A stretch of DNA of 64,000 nt, from the NCBI GenBank assembly GCA_016125355.1, contig WGLX01000001.1:64137-128136 (forward strand). The letters run 5' to 3'. Shown piece by piece: positions 18,604 to 26,762 of the stretch. Below the pieces are notes generated by a model that made no database searches, was not told the DNA's origin, and worked only from the letters and a program-made list of their open reading frames with translations. The position numbers and the translations under genes were made by a program. The stretch's first letter is position 1, and each line of letters begins with the position of its first letter. Source of the DNA: Actinomycetales bacterium. GTDB taxonomy: Bacteria > Actinomycetota > Actinomycetes > S36-B12.

Positions 18604-20028
18604 CTACTCGGCGCCCACCCACACGGCGAACAGGTGAACCTTGGTGCCCTCGGCCAGTCCCGTGTCCGACAGCCGCTGACCCGGGTCGATCTCCCTCGCG
18701 CAGGCCCGCCCCGACGCGATCCAGCCGGCCAGGCGCAGCGGCCTTCCGTCGGTGCTCAAGGGGGTGCACGGCGCGGCGATGGCCACGATGTCCCCGGACT
18801 CGGCGTGGAAGACCCTGCGCTCGGTGCTCCGCTGGGCCAGCGCGACGTCGTTGCCCGAGGAATCCGCGCACCGATCGGTGGCGGCGACGTTCGCGTCGTA
18901 GGTGATCTCCACTCCCCGCGGCCTCCAGACGGCGTAGAGGGTTACCGACTCGACGGCGATCGGCGACCACCCCGGCGCCGGATGGTCCGGGTCCCTGTCC
19001 TCGCCACCGGGCGCCAGCACCGTGGCGCCGTGGCTCCAGCCCGCCAGGGTGTAGCCGTCGCGATGGCACTGGAATGCGCCCGTTCCCTCGGTGGGTGGCG
19101 TGTAGGACGCGCCATCGGCGACGGTGATCGTCAGCGGGTTCGCAGAGCAGGTTCCGCCGTGGCCGTCGAAGGTCACCTCGACGCCCTGGGAGGCGGACGT
19201 GCTGGGGCAGTTGGGAGCGGGTGCGAGCAGCGTCCCGCTCTCCAGGAACCAGTGCAGGGGCAGGTTGATCGGCGTCCCCGTGATCCCGGTGCCGAGAACG
19301 GTGTCGCGCGCGCAGGCGGCCGTGACGTTCAGCAGGTTCGCGCCCGACAGGTCCGAACCGTTCAGGTTCACGTTGGTGAGGTTCGCGCCGGTGAGGTCGG
19401 CATCGGTAAGGTCGACGGAGGTCACCGTCGCGTTGGTCAGGTTCGCATTGGTGAGGTCGGCGCGAGCCAGGTGGGCCGCGTCCATCGTCAGCCCGGACAG
19501 GTCCGCCCCCGAGAGGACCGCGTCGTCGAGACGCGCACCGAACATGTGCGCTCCGGACAGGTCCGCCCCCGAGAGGACCGCACCGGTCAGGTCCGCGTCG
19601 AGCAACCAGCCCTGCGCGAGATGGACGCCTGGCATCTGGGCGAGGATCACCGTCGCTCCGCCGAGATTCACCCCGTCCATCAGTGCATTGGTGAGGATGG
19701 CGCCGGACAGGTCGGCCAACGCCAGGTTCGCGCCGGTCAGGTTCGCGCCGGTCAGATCGACGCTGGCCAGATTCGCGCTCGTCAGGTCGCAGCCGGACCA
19801 GTCCACGCCAGGGGCCGCTTCACTCGTCGGATCAGTCGGGCAGGTCACCGCCGACGCTGCGGTCGCGCCGCCGACCGTCATGCCCACCACTATGAGCAGG
19901 GCCGCGGAGGCCGCAGCCACCACCCGTCTCGGTCGGATGCATCGGCCCGCCTCTCGCTCGATGGACGCCCGTTGGCGGGCGATGGCATCCTCGGCGAACG
20001 TCGAGCCACCCGTCAAGTCGCCTCGCAT
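18604..20028 (-). CDS. Exported pentapeptide-repeat protein with InlB-type B-repeats
   Basis: A 474-residue protein. A hydrophobic segment at about residues 36-60 (signal peptide or anchor) ends in ATAASA. About 30 pentapeptide repeats (A(D/N)LxG-type) fill residues 75-235, predicting a right-handed quadrilateral beta-helix. The rest carries two Listeria-Bacteroides (InlB B-repeat-like) modules, each ending in a VTLYAVW/VHLFAVW motif and containing YTLAGW or LRLAGW, plus scattered cysteines. The ATG at 20028 was chosen because longer forms would run into dnaB. Two copies of a 28-bp coding repeat (19493-19520 and 19553-19580) show recent repeat expansion. Function unknown; surface interaction is plausible. 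Confidence 0.78.
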   Translation of the reverse strand: MRGDLTGGSTFAEDAIARQRASIEREAGRCIRPRRVVAAASAALLIVVGMTVGGATAASAVTCPTDPTSEAAPGVDWSGCDLTSANLASVDLTGANLTGANLALADLSGAILTNALMDGVNLGGATVILAQMPGVHLAQGWLLDADLTGAVLSGADLSGAHMFGARLDDAVLSGADLSGLTMDAAHLARADLTNANLTNATVTSVDLTDADLTGANLTNVNLNGSDLSGANLLNVTAACARDTVLGTGITGTPINLPLHWFLESGTLLAPAPNCPSTSASQGVEVTFDGHGGTCSANPLTITVADGASYTPPTEGTGAFQCHRDGYTLAGWSHGATVLAPGGEDRDPDHPAPGWSPIAVESVTLYAVWRPRGVEITYDANVAATDRCADSSGNDVALAQRSTERRVFHAESGDIVAIAAPCTPLSTDGRPLRLAGWIASGRACAREIDPGQRLSDTGLAEGTKVHLFAVWVGAE

Positions 20029-20063
20029 GAGCGGCTGCTCTCGGTGTCTCCCGGCGCGGGGGC

Positions 20064-23000
20064 CTAGATGTGCGCCATGTCGACGAAGCGGCTGTAGTGA
20101 CCCTGGAACGCCACCGTGACCGTCTGCGTCGGGCCGTTGCGGTGCTTCGCCACGATGAAGTCGGCCTCGCCGGCGCGCGGGGACTCCTTCTCGTAGAAGT
20201 CCTCGCGGTGCAGCAGGATCACCATGTCCGCGTCCTGCTCGAGCGAGTTGTGGACCACGACCCCATCGGCGATGAAGTTGTGTCGCCCGAGGACTGTCGC
20301 GTCGAAGACCTCCTGCTCGCCAAGGCTCTCCATCCGGACGATCTCGTCCCAGTACACATCGTTCGTCGCCATCAACTCCAGTTCCGCAGAGTCCAGGACC
20401 GTCGCGACGCGGGTGAGCCTCTCGCGGCTCGGTGCGTGCTTCCACATGGTGCTTCCGCAGAACTGCGTCCCCATCGCCGCGGCGAACTCCCGGTGCGTGA
20501 TGCCCTTGTCGTGCAGGATCCCGCGGACGTCATTCCAGACGTCGCGAGGAATCGTGTCGCGATTCGTGTTCGGCTCGACGGCTTCGAGGATGGCGAGCAG
20601 CTCCTGGCCGATGCGTCCGCGTTCTCCTGCCGAGCTGATGCGCCGGAGGAAGACCTTCTGATCTGCGGCCCCCGACACGTCGACGTGGTACGAGTCCCGA
20701 TACCCGGACTTGCGGGCGACGTAGATCCGGGCCGTCAGGCCGAAGCGCAGGAGGAGGCGCGAGACATCGTCCGCCAACCGCCGACTCGTCGTGGCGTAGT
20801 AGATGCGGCCGCCGGTGCGGGTCCGGTTGATCCCGATCGATCCGTCGGTGGACCACAGGTGTCGCAGGAACAAGCCGATCTGGCGCTTGGGCAGCCGGAA
20901 GACCTCATCAGGGACGAACTTCGCGTGGCTGCGCCGATCGAAGAGCCCGAGGCCGTCGAGCCACTGTGCCAGCGGGTTGCGGACTCCATGGGTCAGGTGG
21001 CGATTGCTGGCGAACCGCAGGGTCGTGCAGCGGGCGGAGGCGTAGTCGTCGCGTCGCACCGTGACATCGAAGGCTCGCGGCACGGACTCGGTCATGGTGG
21101 CGATGTTCAGCGGATCCTTGGTCGCGTATCGGATCGGCTGGCGGGCGATCGCGGATCCGTCGCCGATCATGTGCGCCAGGACGATGACCTGATCGTCGGA
21201 CCACTCGTCCAACTCCTGCGCTGGCGCGGGGACGTGGCGCGGAATGGCCATCCGGTCTCCCACCGCGAGCTCGCCGAGCGGACGCCATCCTGCATAGGTC
21301 AGCAGCGGGTGGTTCGCGGTGGCATCAAGGACCCGGCCGCTGGCGGTCGTGACCCGGAAGACCTCCTTGATCCCGGTGGGGAAGACGTGAGTCATCGTGC
21401 TGGGGACGTAGCGCAGCGAGTCGTCGAGCGCCCAGACGGGAACATCACGCTCACCGGATGTCAGCAACTCGCCGAGGCTGACCGCCGCGCCGGTGTCGGC
21501 CCGCAGGATGCGGGTGGACGCCGGCAGACACCCGGACTCGCGAAGGTCGGACAGCATCGGCTTCTTGTCCGTGCGCTGCTCGGGACCTCGGTTCAGCTGG
21601 CTGATGGCGATGACCGGGACGCCGAGCTCCTTGGCCAGAAGCTTCAGGGATCGGCTGAACTCCGAGACCTCCTGCTGCCGACTCTCGACGCGCTTGCCGC
21701 TCGTCATGAGCTGCATGTAGTCGACGATCACCAGGCGAAGGTCGTGGCGCTGCTTGAGGCGCCGACACTTGGCACGGATCTCCATGAGTGTCATGTTGGG
21801 GGAGTCGTCGATGAAGAGCGGCGCCTCGCTCACCACGCCCATCTTGCTGGCCAGCTTGTTCCAGTCGGCGTCGCTCATCGTGCCGGCGCGCATGTGATGC
21901 AGGGGGACCTGGGCCTCCGCGGACAGCAGTCGCATGACGATCTCACTGCGGCTCATCTCCAGGGAGAAGATGACGCTCGTCAGTCCGTGCTTGATCGAAG
22001 CAGCACGTGCCAGGTCGAGCCCCAGGGTCGAGTTGTGGGTCGGAATCATCGAGCGGCCGGCGAGGTACATGTGCGACGCGTTGCCGACCTCGATGCACTT
22101 GACCGGCACGCTGGGCACCCGCTCGACAGCGGTCACGAAGCGGGAGGTGCGGCGGGCGTTCGACGAGTGGCGCGTCCGCTCCTTGTGCGCGATGAGCTTG
22201 CGATGGAGCCGGAAGACCTCATCGTGCGTCGAGAAGTTGAGGGAGTACGCCGTCGAGGACGCGGCCGTGCGACCACTCACGGACTTGGAGGCAATCGAGC
22301 AGCGGTAGCCGAGGGACACGATCAGCTCGTACACCCCATCGGCAAGTGTCCTCGAGGTGGTGGTGAACTGAACTGCCCCGGTCGAGGTGACCGTTCCGTC
22401 CGTGTCGAGGAGACCCGCGAGGAGCGCGCGACGCTGCACCTCGGAGCCTCGGAGGTAGGCGGTAGGCACGTGCTTGTTGCCGAGCACGCCCATCGACCTC
22501 AGGATCGCCTGGACCGACCCATGATCGTTCACGCAGGTCTGGCACCACCCCATGCCGGACACCGGACCGCCGCACTCCGGGCACGCGGGATCCGGCAGCC
22601 GGAGCCCATAACGGAGGTTGCCTAGGTAAGGCGCGTCCAGTCCCTCTCCCTCGATGTATGCGGCGATCTCAGGATCTGCGCTGGTGAAGTGGGCAGCGGC
22701 GCTCGTGCCGTCACCGAGCCACACGCCGAATGCGTACGGGGGAAGAGGAAGATCGGCAGGAGGGAGCGCCAGGGCTTGCGCATTGCGAACACTGTGGTTG
22801 AGCCGACGTTCCTTGGTCGCGCAGCGGAGCGTCTGCTGGATCTCGCGGGTGGTCCGAATGGCGGGGAAGGCACGCTGGTTCCGCGTCCCGTGGTACTGCC
22901 CGACCGCTTCCTGGAACGACCTGCGAGAAGCCCGATCGTCGGTCAGCCACTCGTGCTCGGCGTCTGCGACGACGGAGCTGCCATCGGAGAATGTCACCCG

Positions 23001-23819
23001 AAAGCAGGGTCGGTTCTCCCAGACCTGGGTCTCGCCCGTGACCACCGTGGGGCGGCCGTCCTCCCCGAAGACGACGTCGCCCACGGACAGCTCGCCCATG
23101 GTGGTCCAGCCGGAGGGAGTCGGGATGGGCGTGTCGAGGGCGAGGGCCTTGCCAATCGCCGGACGCGCCGCGAGGATCACCATCTGCCCGGGGTGCAGGC
23201 CATTGGTGAGCTTGTCGAGTTCGGCGAATCCGGTCGGCACCCCCACCATCTCGCCGCCGCGGTTCGAGATCGCCTCGATCTCGTTCAGGGCATCGCCCAT
23301 GATCTCGCTGAGGGGCGCGTAGTCCTCGGCCGTCCGGCGCTCGGTCACCTCGTAGACCTCGGCCTGCGCCCGGTCGACGATGTCGTCGACGTCGCCGCTG
23401 CCCCCATAGCCCATGGACACGATGCGGGTGCCGGCCTCGACCAGGCGGCGCAGGATCGCCTGCTCGCGCACGATGCGGGCGTAGTAGCCGGCGTTCGCCG
23501 CCGTGGGCACCATGGACACCAGCGTGTGCAGGTACGGGGCGCCGCCCACCCGGGTGATGTCGCCGGTGCGGGTGAGGTCTGCGGCGACGGTGACGGCATC
23601 GGCGGGTTCGCCCCGGCCGTAGAGGTCGAGGATCGTCGCGTAGATGACCTGATGGGCAGGCCGGTAGAAGTCGCCCTCACGCACCGCTTCGACGACGTCG
23701 GCGATCGCGTCCTTGCTCAGCAGCATGGCGCCGAGGACGGACTGCTCGGCGGCGACGTCATTGGGGGGAGTCCGATCGGGCCCGGGCTCCTGATCGGGGT
23801 GCAGCTCGGTGACGCTCAC
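20064..23819 (-). CDS. dnaB: Replicative DNA helicase DnaB with two inteins
   Basis: A 1251-residue precursor; after removal of two inteins (372 and 428 residues) the helicase is 451 residues, the normal DnaB length. Extein parts: N-terminal domain (about 20-125), linker, RecA-like ATPase with ARPAIGK joined to STLGLDLARA across intein 1, the Walker B region VIVDYMQLM, and LRESG joined to SLEQDADM across intein 2. DnaB unwinds DNA ahead of the fork as a hexamer. The GTG at 23819 was chosen because AGGAGGAGGG precedes it and the usual N terminus follows. The helicase cannot be active until intein 1 leaves the P-loop. Five DnaA-box-like motifs lie upstream. Confidence 0.95.
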   Translation of the reverse strand: MSVTELHPDQEPGPDRTPPNDVAAEQSVLGAMLLSKDAIADVVEAVREGDFYRPAHQVIYATILDLYGRGEPADAVTVAADLTRTGDITRVGGAPYLHTLVSMVPTAANAGYYARIVREQAILRRLVEAGTRIVSMGYGGSGDVDDIVDRAQAEVYEVTERRTAEDYAPLSEIMGDALNEIEAISNRGGEMVGVPTGFAELDKLTNGLHPGQMVILAARPAIGKALALDTPIPTPSGWTTMGELSVGDVVFGEDGRPTVVTGETQVWENRPCFRVTFSDGSSVVADAEHEWLTDDRASRRSFQEAVGQYHGTRNQRAFPAIRTTREIQQTLRCATKERRLNHSVRNAQALALPPADLPLPPYAFGVWLGDGTSAAAHFTSADPEIAAYIEGEGLDAPYLGNLRYGLRLPDPACPECGGPVSGMGWCQTCVNDHGSVQAILRSMGVLGNKHVPTAYLRGSEVQRRALLAGLLDTDGTVTSTGAVQFTTTSRTLADGVYELIVSLGYRCSIASKSVSGRTAASSTAYSLNFSTHDEVFRLHRKLIAHKERTRHSSNARRTSRFVTAVERVPSVPVKCIEVGNASHMYLAGRSMIPTHNSTLGLDLARAASIKHGLTSVIFSLEMSRSEIVMRLLSAEAQVPLHHMRAGTMSDADWNKLASKMGVVSEAPLFIDDSPNMTLMEIRAKCRRLKQRHDLRLVIVDYMQLMTSGKRVESRQQEVSEFSRSLKLLAKELGVPVIAISQLNRGPEQRTDKKPMLSDLRESGCLPASTRILRADTGAAVSLGELLTSGERDVPVWALDDSLRYVPSTMTHVFPTGIKEVFRVTTASGRVLDATANHPLLTYAGWRPLGELAVGDRMAIPRHVPAPAQELDEWSDDQVIVLAHMIGDGSAIARQPIRYATKDPLNIATMTESVPRAFDVTVRRDDYASARCTTLRFASNRHLTHGVRNPLAQWLDGLGLFDRRSHAKFVPDEVFRLPKRQIGLFLRHLWSTDGSIGINRTRTGGRIYYATTSRRLADDVSRLLLRFGLTARIYVARKSGYRDSYHVDVSGAADQKVFLRRISSAGERGRIGQELLAILEAVEPNTNRDTIPRDVWNDVRGILHDKGITHREFAAAMGTQFCGSTMWKHAPSRERLTRVATVLDSAELELMATNDVYWDEIVRMESLGEQEVFDATVLGRHNFIADGVVVHNSLEQDADMVILLHREDFYEKESPRAGEADFIVAKHRNGPTQTVTVAFQGHYSRFVDMAHI
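20247..21530 (-). mobile_element. DnaB intein 2 (class 1, with LAGLIDADG endonuclease)
   Basis: A 428-residue intein at the LRESG/SLEQDAD site, precursor residues 764-1191. It begins with Cys (CLPASTRIL), has a block B TANH, a block F VFDATVLGRHNFIA and ends VVVHN before extein Ser, so it is a standard class 1 intein. Endonuclease blocks are visible as MIGDGS and LWSTDGSIG. This is the site used by the Synechocystis DnaB intein. Both catalytic aspartate motifs are kept, so homing may still work. Confidence 0.9.
22032..23147 (-). mobile_element. DnaB intein 1 (P-loop, class 3 type, with endonuclease)
   Basis: A 372-residue intein inside the Walker A loop, precursor residues 225-596. It begins with Ala (ALALDTP) instead of Cys/Ser. 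It has the three class 3 markers: Trp at block B position 12 (EHEW, W291), Cys at block F position 4 (VKCIEV, C575) and Thr at block G position 5 (IPTHN, T594). Splicing should therefore start from the internal Cys. Endonuclease blocks are WLGDGT and LLDTDGTV. Between them sits a CxxC-9-CxxC element (C413, C416, C426, C429), probably a zinc knuckle. From memory, mycobacterial P-loop DnaB inteins are also class 3. Confidence 0.9.
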
Positions 23820-23922
23820 CCGTCCCCCTCCTCCTGCGGCCGATGCCTTGCGAGCACCGAGCACGGCCGTGCGCTGTGCCTCGGCCAAGGTAGGGGGAGG
23901 GTCGGACAGTGTCCATGAGACC

Positions 23923-24064
23923 TGTGGACGAGTCTGTGGACAAGGGCGTGGACAACGATGGTGAACCTGCACACATATTGTGGACAGGGTGGGGAATCAC
24001 CGAGGTCGGCCTCCTCGATTCCCCCATGGGAACAGCCAGAACGTCGTCCCAAGCCTGTGGACGA
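23923..24064 (+). promoter_or_regulatory. Cluster of five DnaA-box-like 9-mers upstream of dnaB
   Basis: Five sites in 142 bp, all reading TGTGGANNN on the plus strand: 23923-23931 (ending CGA), 23935-23943 (ending CAA, a perfect TTGTCCACA box), 23947-23955 (CGTGGACAA), 23979-23987 (ending CAG) and 24056-24064 (ending CGA). They occupy the divergent region between dnaB and the phosphatase gene. The last lies near the -35 position of the predicted phosphatase promoter. DnaA binding is inference from the match to the actinobacterial box. Confidence 0.6.
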
Positions 24065-24075
24065 AAACTCGTCAC

Positions 24076-24081
24076 TAGGGT
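24076..24081 (+). promoter_or_regulatory. Predicted -10 element, leaderless phosphatase transcript
   Basis: TAGGGT ends 6 nt before the ATG at 24088. The intervening GGGGGC could act as a weak Shine-Dalgarno, but its distance is too short. Confidence 0.45.
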
Positions 24082-24087
24082 GGGGGC

Positions 24088-24603
24088 ATGACCGCGCCGG
24101 ACACCTACCGGATCACCGTCGTCTGCCTCGGAAACATCTGCCGTTCGCCCATCGCCGAAGCCGTCCTGCGCGACCGGCTCGCGCGGGCCGGCCTGTCCGA
24201 GCGGGTGCACGTGGACTCGGCCGGCACCGGGGACTGGCACCTCGGGCAGGGGGCCGACCCGCGCACCCTCACCGTGCTCGACGACCACGGCTACGCGCAT
24301 GACCACGTGGCCCGGCAGATCGCTCCCCACTGGATGGACGGGATCGACCTGCTGCTGGCCATGGACGAGGCGAACTACCGCGACCTGCAGGACATGCTGC
24401 CCATGGACGACTCCGGGCCGGAGCTGCGGATGTTCCGCTCCTTCGACCCAGAGCTGACCGGCGTGCGTGAGCCCAGCGACGCCCTCGCCGTGCCCGATCC
24501 CTACTTCGGGGGGCCCGACGGCTTCGTCGACGTCCTGCACATGATCGAGAAGGCCGCCGACGGGATCGTCGACGACCTTCTCGCAGAGCGTCTGAGCAGC
24601 TAG
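24088..24603 (+). CDS. Low molecular weight protein-tyrosine phosphatase
   Basis: A 171-residue phosphatase. The active-site loop VCLGNICRSP (CxxxxxRS, cysteine near residue 13) is at the N terminus, and the general-acid loop is DPYFGG near residue 132. These enzymes dephosphorylate phosphotyrosine proteins; actinobacterial relatives include PtpA. It is divergent from dnaB. The DUF805 genes converge on its 3' end with a 9-bp gap. Confidence 0.9.
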   Translation: MTAPDTYRITVVCLGNICRSPIAEAVLRDRLARAGLSERVHVDSAGTGDWHLGQGADPRTLTVLDDHGYAHDHVARQIAPHWMDGIDLLLAMDEANYRDLQDMLPMDDSGPELRMFRSFDPELTGVREPSDALAVPDPYFGGPDGFVDVLHMIEKAADGIVDDLLAERLSS

Positions 24604-24612
24604 GCGTCGGTC

Positions 24613-24978
24613 CTACGCCGGCGCGGGCCCGTACTGGTTGTCCCCCGGCGTCCCCGGCTGGGCCCACAGCACGATCATGACGATCCAGCCCACACAGGGA
24701 ATCAGCCACAGCAGCTGCAGCCAGCCGGACTTGCCCGTGTCATGCAGACGGCGGCAGCCGACCGCGATCGTCGCCAAGGTGAGGACGATGGAGATGATCC
24801 AGCCGATGGCCCACAGGAACGAGTTGCTGCTGCCCGTCAGTCCGCCGGTCAGGAGCGAGATGAGCAGGTTCAGGATCCAGATCGCGAGGACCCACCACCA
24901 GAACTCGGGGCGCCCGGCGCGACCGTTGAAGTTGGTCATGTTGCTCAGGTTGTGAGAGATCGCCTCACCAAAACCCAT
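24613..24978 (-). CDS. DUF805 membrane protein (copy 1)
   Basis: A 121-residue inner-membrane protein of the DUF805 family with four predicted helices. Family features: an N-terminal amphipathic stretch, GRAGRPEFWWWVL before the first helix, the conserved CRRLHDTGKSGW loop and a terminal PGTPGDNQYG. It is the third in transcription order of three tandem paralogues (gaps of 27 and 34 bp), which points to one operon. Function of the family is unknown. Confidence 0.85.
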   Translation of the reverse strand: MGFGEAISHNLSNMTNFNGRAGRPEFWWWVLAIWILNLLISLLTGGLTGSSNSFLWAIGWIISIVLTLATIAVGCRRLHDTGKSGWLQLLWLIPCVGWIVMIVLWAQPGTPGDNQYGPAPA

Positions 24979-25005
24979 GTCATTTCCTCCTGTCGAGTAC
25001 CGAAC

Positions 25006-25374
25006 TCAGGCGGTCGCCGGCGGCGGGCCGTATTGGTTGTCCGATGGATTGCCCTGCTGCACCCAGAAGATGACCAGGATGATCGTGCCGATGCACGGGA
25101 TCAGGCCCAGCAGGACCATCCACCCGCTCTGATTCACATCGTGCAGCCGTCGGATGCCGACGGACAGGTAGGCGAGGAAGCCGACAACCCACACGGTGAA
25201 CCAGAGCAGGTTGCCGAGGAAGCCGCCCCCGAAGATCACGTTGATGAGCATGAGGAGGATCACCTCGACCACCCATACCGCGAGGACGAACCACCAGAAC
25301 TCGGCCCTGCCGGACCGGCCCTCGAAGTTGCCGATGTTCTCGATCCCCTTGCGCACCGCGGTGGCGAGGTCCAT
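25006..25374 (-). CDS. DUF805 membrane protein (copy 2)
   Basis: A 122-residue paralogue of its neighbours with the same features: GRSGRAEFWWFVLA, RRLHDVNQSGW, a terminal NPSDNQYGPPP and four helices. It lacks the cysteine before RRLHD that both other copies have. The ATG at 25374 follows GGAAGGG and fits the family N terminus; the longer ORF is out-of-family. Confidence 0.85.
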   Translation of the reverse strand: MDLATAVRKGIENIGNFEGRSGRAEFWWFVLAVWVVEVILLMLINVIFGGGFLGNLLWFTVWVVGFLAYLSVGIRRLHDVNQSGWMVLLGLIPCIGTIILVIFWVQQGNPSDNQYGPPPATA

Positions 25375-25408
25375 GGCACCCCTTCCTGGGTGGGTGTACG
25401 TCAGCCGG

Positions 25409-25825
25409 TCAGGAGACCGGCTTCGGGCCGTACATGTTGTCCCCCGGAGTGCCCTCGAGCGCCCACAGCACGATGAGGACGATGTTGCCGCAGGGGACGA
25501 GGAGCAGCAGCTGCAGCCAGCCGGACTGCCCACGGTCGTGGAGGCGACGGCACCCGACGGCCAGCGTGGGGATGTAGAGCGCGATCATGAACAGGATCCA
25601 CACGATCCAGAAGATGACCGTCAGAACCGTGAACACCCCGGATACCGCACCGCCATTGCCGTCCGTAGCCGTGCCGATGACGGTGAGGATGAGGATCGGC
25701 ACGTAGAAGACCATGCCGACCAGGATCACGAACAGGTAGAACCACCAGAACTCGCTGCGGGTGGCCCTGCCCTCGAACGTCCCGAACTTGTTGAAGCACG
25801 TGCGAACGGATTCCGTGAACGACAT
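25409..25825 (-). CDS. DUF805 membrane protein (copy 3)
   Basis: A 138-residue paralogue, first in transcription order. It has GRATRSEFWWFYLF, CRRLHDRGQSGW and the PGDNMYGPK tail. A longer loop between helices 1 and 2 (glycine-rich, about residues 52-64) distinguishes it from the other copies. It follows the terminator of the ribosomal operon, so the DUF805 trio probably has its own promoter in 25826-25918. Confidence 0.85.
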   Translation of the reverse strand: MSFTESVRTCFNKFGTFEGRATRSEFWWFYLFVILVGMVFYVPILILTVIGTATDGNGGAVSGVFTVLTVIFWIVWILFMIALYIPTLAVGCRRLHDRGQSGWLQLLLLVPCGNIVLIVLWALEGTPGDNMYGPKPVS

Positions 25826-25918
25826 CGACTTCCCTCCCTGCGCGGACGGTCCACATTGTTGCGCTAAAGGTGGTCAATTTCCGTCATTCACGCAGGGGAG
25901 AGGTGAACGAGAGGAAGC

Positions 25919-25954
25919 GAATGGGCCGCATCCCCCTAGGGATGCGGCCCATTC
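25919..25954 (-). terminator. Terminator of the rpsF-ssb-rpsR-rplI operon
   Basis: A 16-bp stem with a 4-nt CCTA loop (arms 25919-25934 and 25939-25954), 14 nt beyond the rplI stop codon on the minus strand. Confidence 0.8.
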
Positions 25955-25968
25955 AGTGGGTCGTTGCG

Positions 25969-26415
25969 TCAGCCAGCGACGACGTCGAGCGTCACAGTGG
26001 CCGTCACATCGGGGTGCACCTCGACGGTCGCGGAGTGCTTCCCGACGGTCTTGATCGGACCGGCGACAGTGACCTTGCGCTTGTCGAGCAGCGGGCCACC
26101 CGCGGCCTTCACGGCGTCGGCGATGTCGGCGGAGCTGATCGAGCCGAACAGCCGACCGGTCTCGCCTGCATGGGCCGTCATCGTGATGGTCAGGCCCTCG
26201 AGCTCCTGCTTGATCTCGTTGGCGTGATCGCGGTCGCGCACCTCGCGCACCTTCTGAGCACGCTTGATCTGGTCGACCTGCTTCTCGCCGCCACGGGTCC
26301 AGGCGATGGCGTAGCCGCGGGGGAGGAGGTAGTTGCGGCCGTAGCCGTCCTTGACCTCCACCACGTCGCCGGCCAAGCCGAGGCCCGAGACCTCCTGGGT
26401 CAGGATGAGCTTCAT
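25969..26415 (-). CDS. rplI: 50S ribosomal protein L9
   Basis: A 148-residue ribosomal protein of normal length. The N-terminal rRNA-binding domain starts [24 protein letters not shown] and has the conserved [13 protein letters not shown] long helix (about 45-75) joins it to the C-terminal domain. ATG at 26415, 20 bp after rpsR. It is last in the operon and a strong terminator follows. Confidence 0.97.
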   Translation of the reverse strand: MKLILTQEVSGLGLAGDVVEVKDGYGRNYLLPRGYAIAWTRGGEKQVDQIKRAQKVREVRDRDHANEIKQELEGLTITMTAHAGETGRLFGSISSADIADAVKAAGGPLLDKRKVTVAGPIKTVGKHSATVEVHPDVTATVTLDVVAG

Positions 26416-26435
26416 CGGTGTTCCTTTCCCTGCGC

Positions 26436-26702
26436 TCAGCGAGCCGTCGAGGTGTAGGGCAGCAGCGCCATCTCGCGGGCGTTCTTGACGGCCATGGCGA
26501 TGTCGCGCTGGTGCTGGGTGCAGTTGCCGGTCACGCGGCGAGCACGGATCTTGCCGCGGTCGGAGATGAACTTGCGGAGCAGGTTCGTGTCCTTGTAGTC
26601 GATGGCCTTCACGCCGTCCTTGCAGAACTGGCAGGCCTTCGCCTTGACCATCTTGTCCTTGTTGCGAGCCGCCGCCTGACGGCTCTTCGAGTCTCGTGCC
26701 AT
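26436..26702 (-). CDS. rpsR: 30S ribosomal protein S18 (cysteine-containing form)
   Basis: An 88-residue S18. The core [16 protein letters not shown] and [12 protein letters not shown] is typical. It keeps the zinc-type cysteines (CQFC near residues 24-27 and the C in GNCTQ), so it is the C+ form, as opposed to zinc-independent paralogues made under zinc limitation. ATG at 26702 is the family start; the ORF extends 7 residues further. Confidence 0.96.
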   Translation of the reverse strand: MARDSKSRQAAARNKDKMVKAKACQFCKDGVKAIDYKDTNLLRKFISDRGKIRARRVTGNCTQHQRDIAMAVKNAREMALLPYTSTAR

Positions 26703-26762
26703 TGTCGTTGTTGCTCCTGTCATTCGGCGCCCGGGCGCCGGAGGCTGTCTGGGATCTGTTCC

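Noticed and set aside
17078-19069. Minus-strand ORF of 663 codons
   Set aside because: Antisense to the disulfide oxidoreductase and out of frame with the pentapeptide gene; both real genes have clear motifs.
19380-19790. Short tandem repeats considered as CRISPR
   Set aside because: They are in-frame pentapeptide codon repeats with no spacers of uniform length.
20029-20445. N-terminal extension of the pentapeptide-repeat gene
   Set aside because: The open frame continues into dnaB, but the extension is a shadow of the dnaB 3' end; the ATG at 20028 precedes a normal export signal.
22032-23147. Intein 1 considered as a dead or broken insertion because it lacks Cys/Ser at position 1
   Set aside because: The class 3 triad, terminal HN and both endonuclease blocks are all intact and the frame is open throughout.
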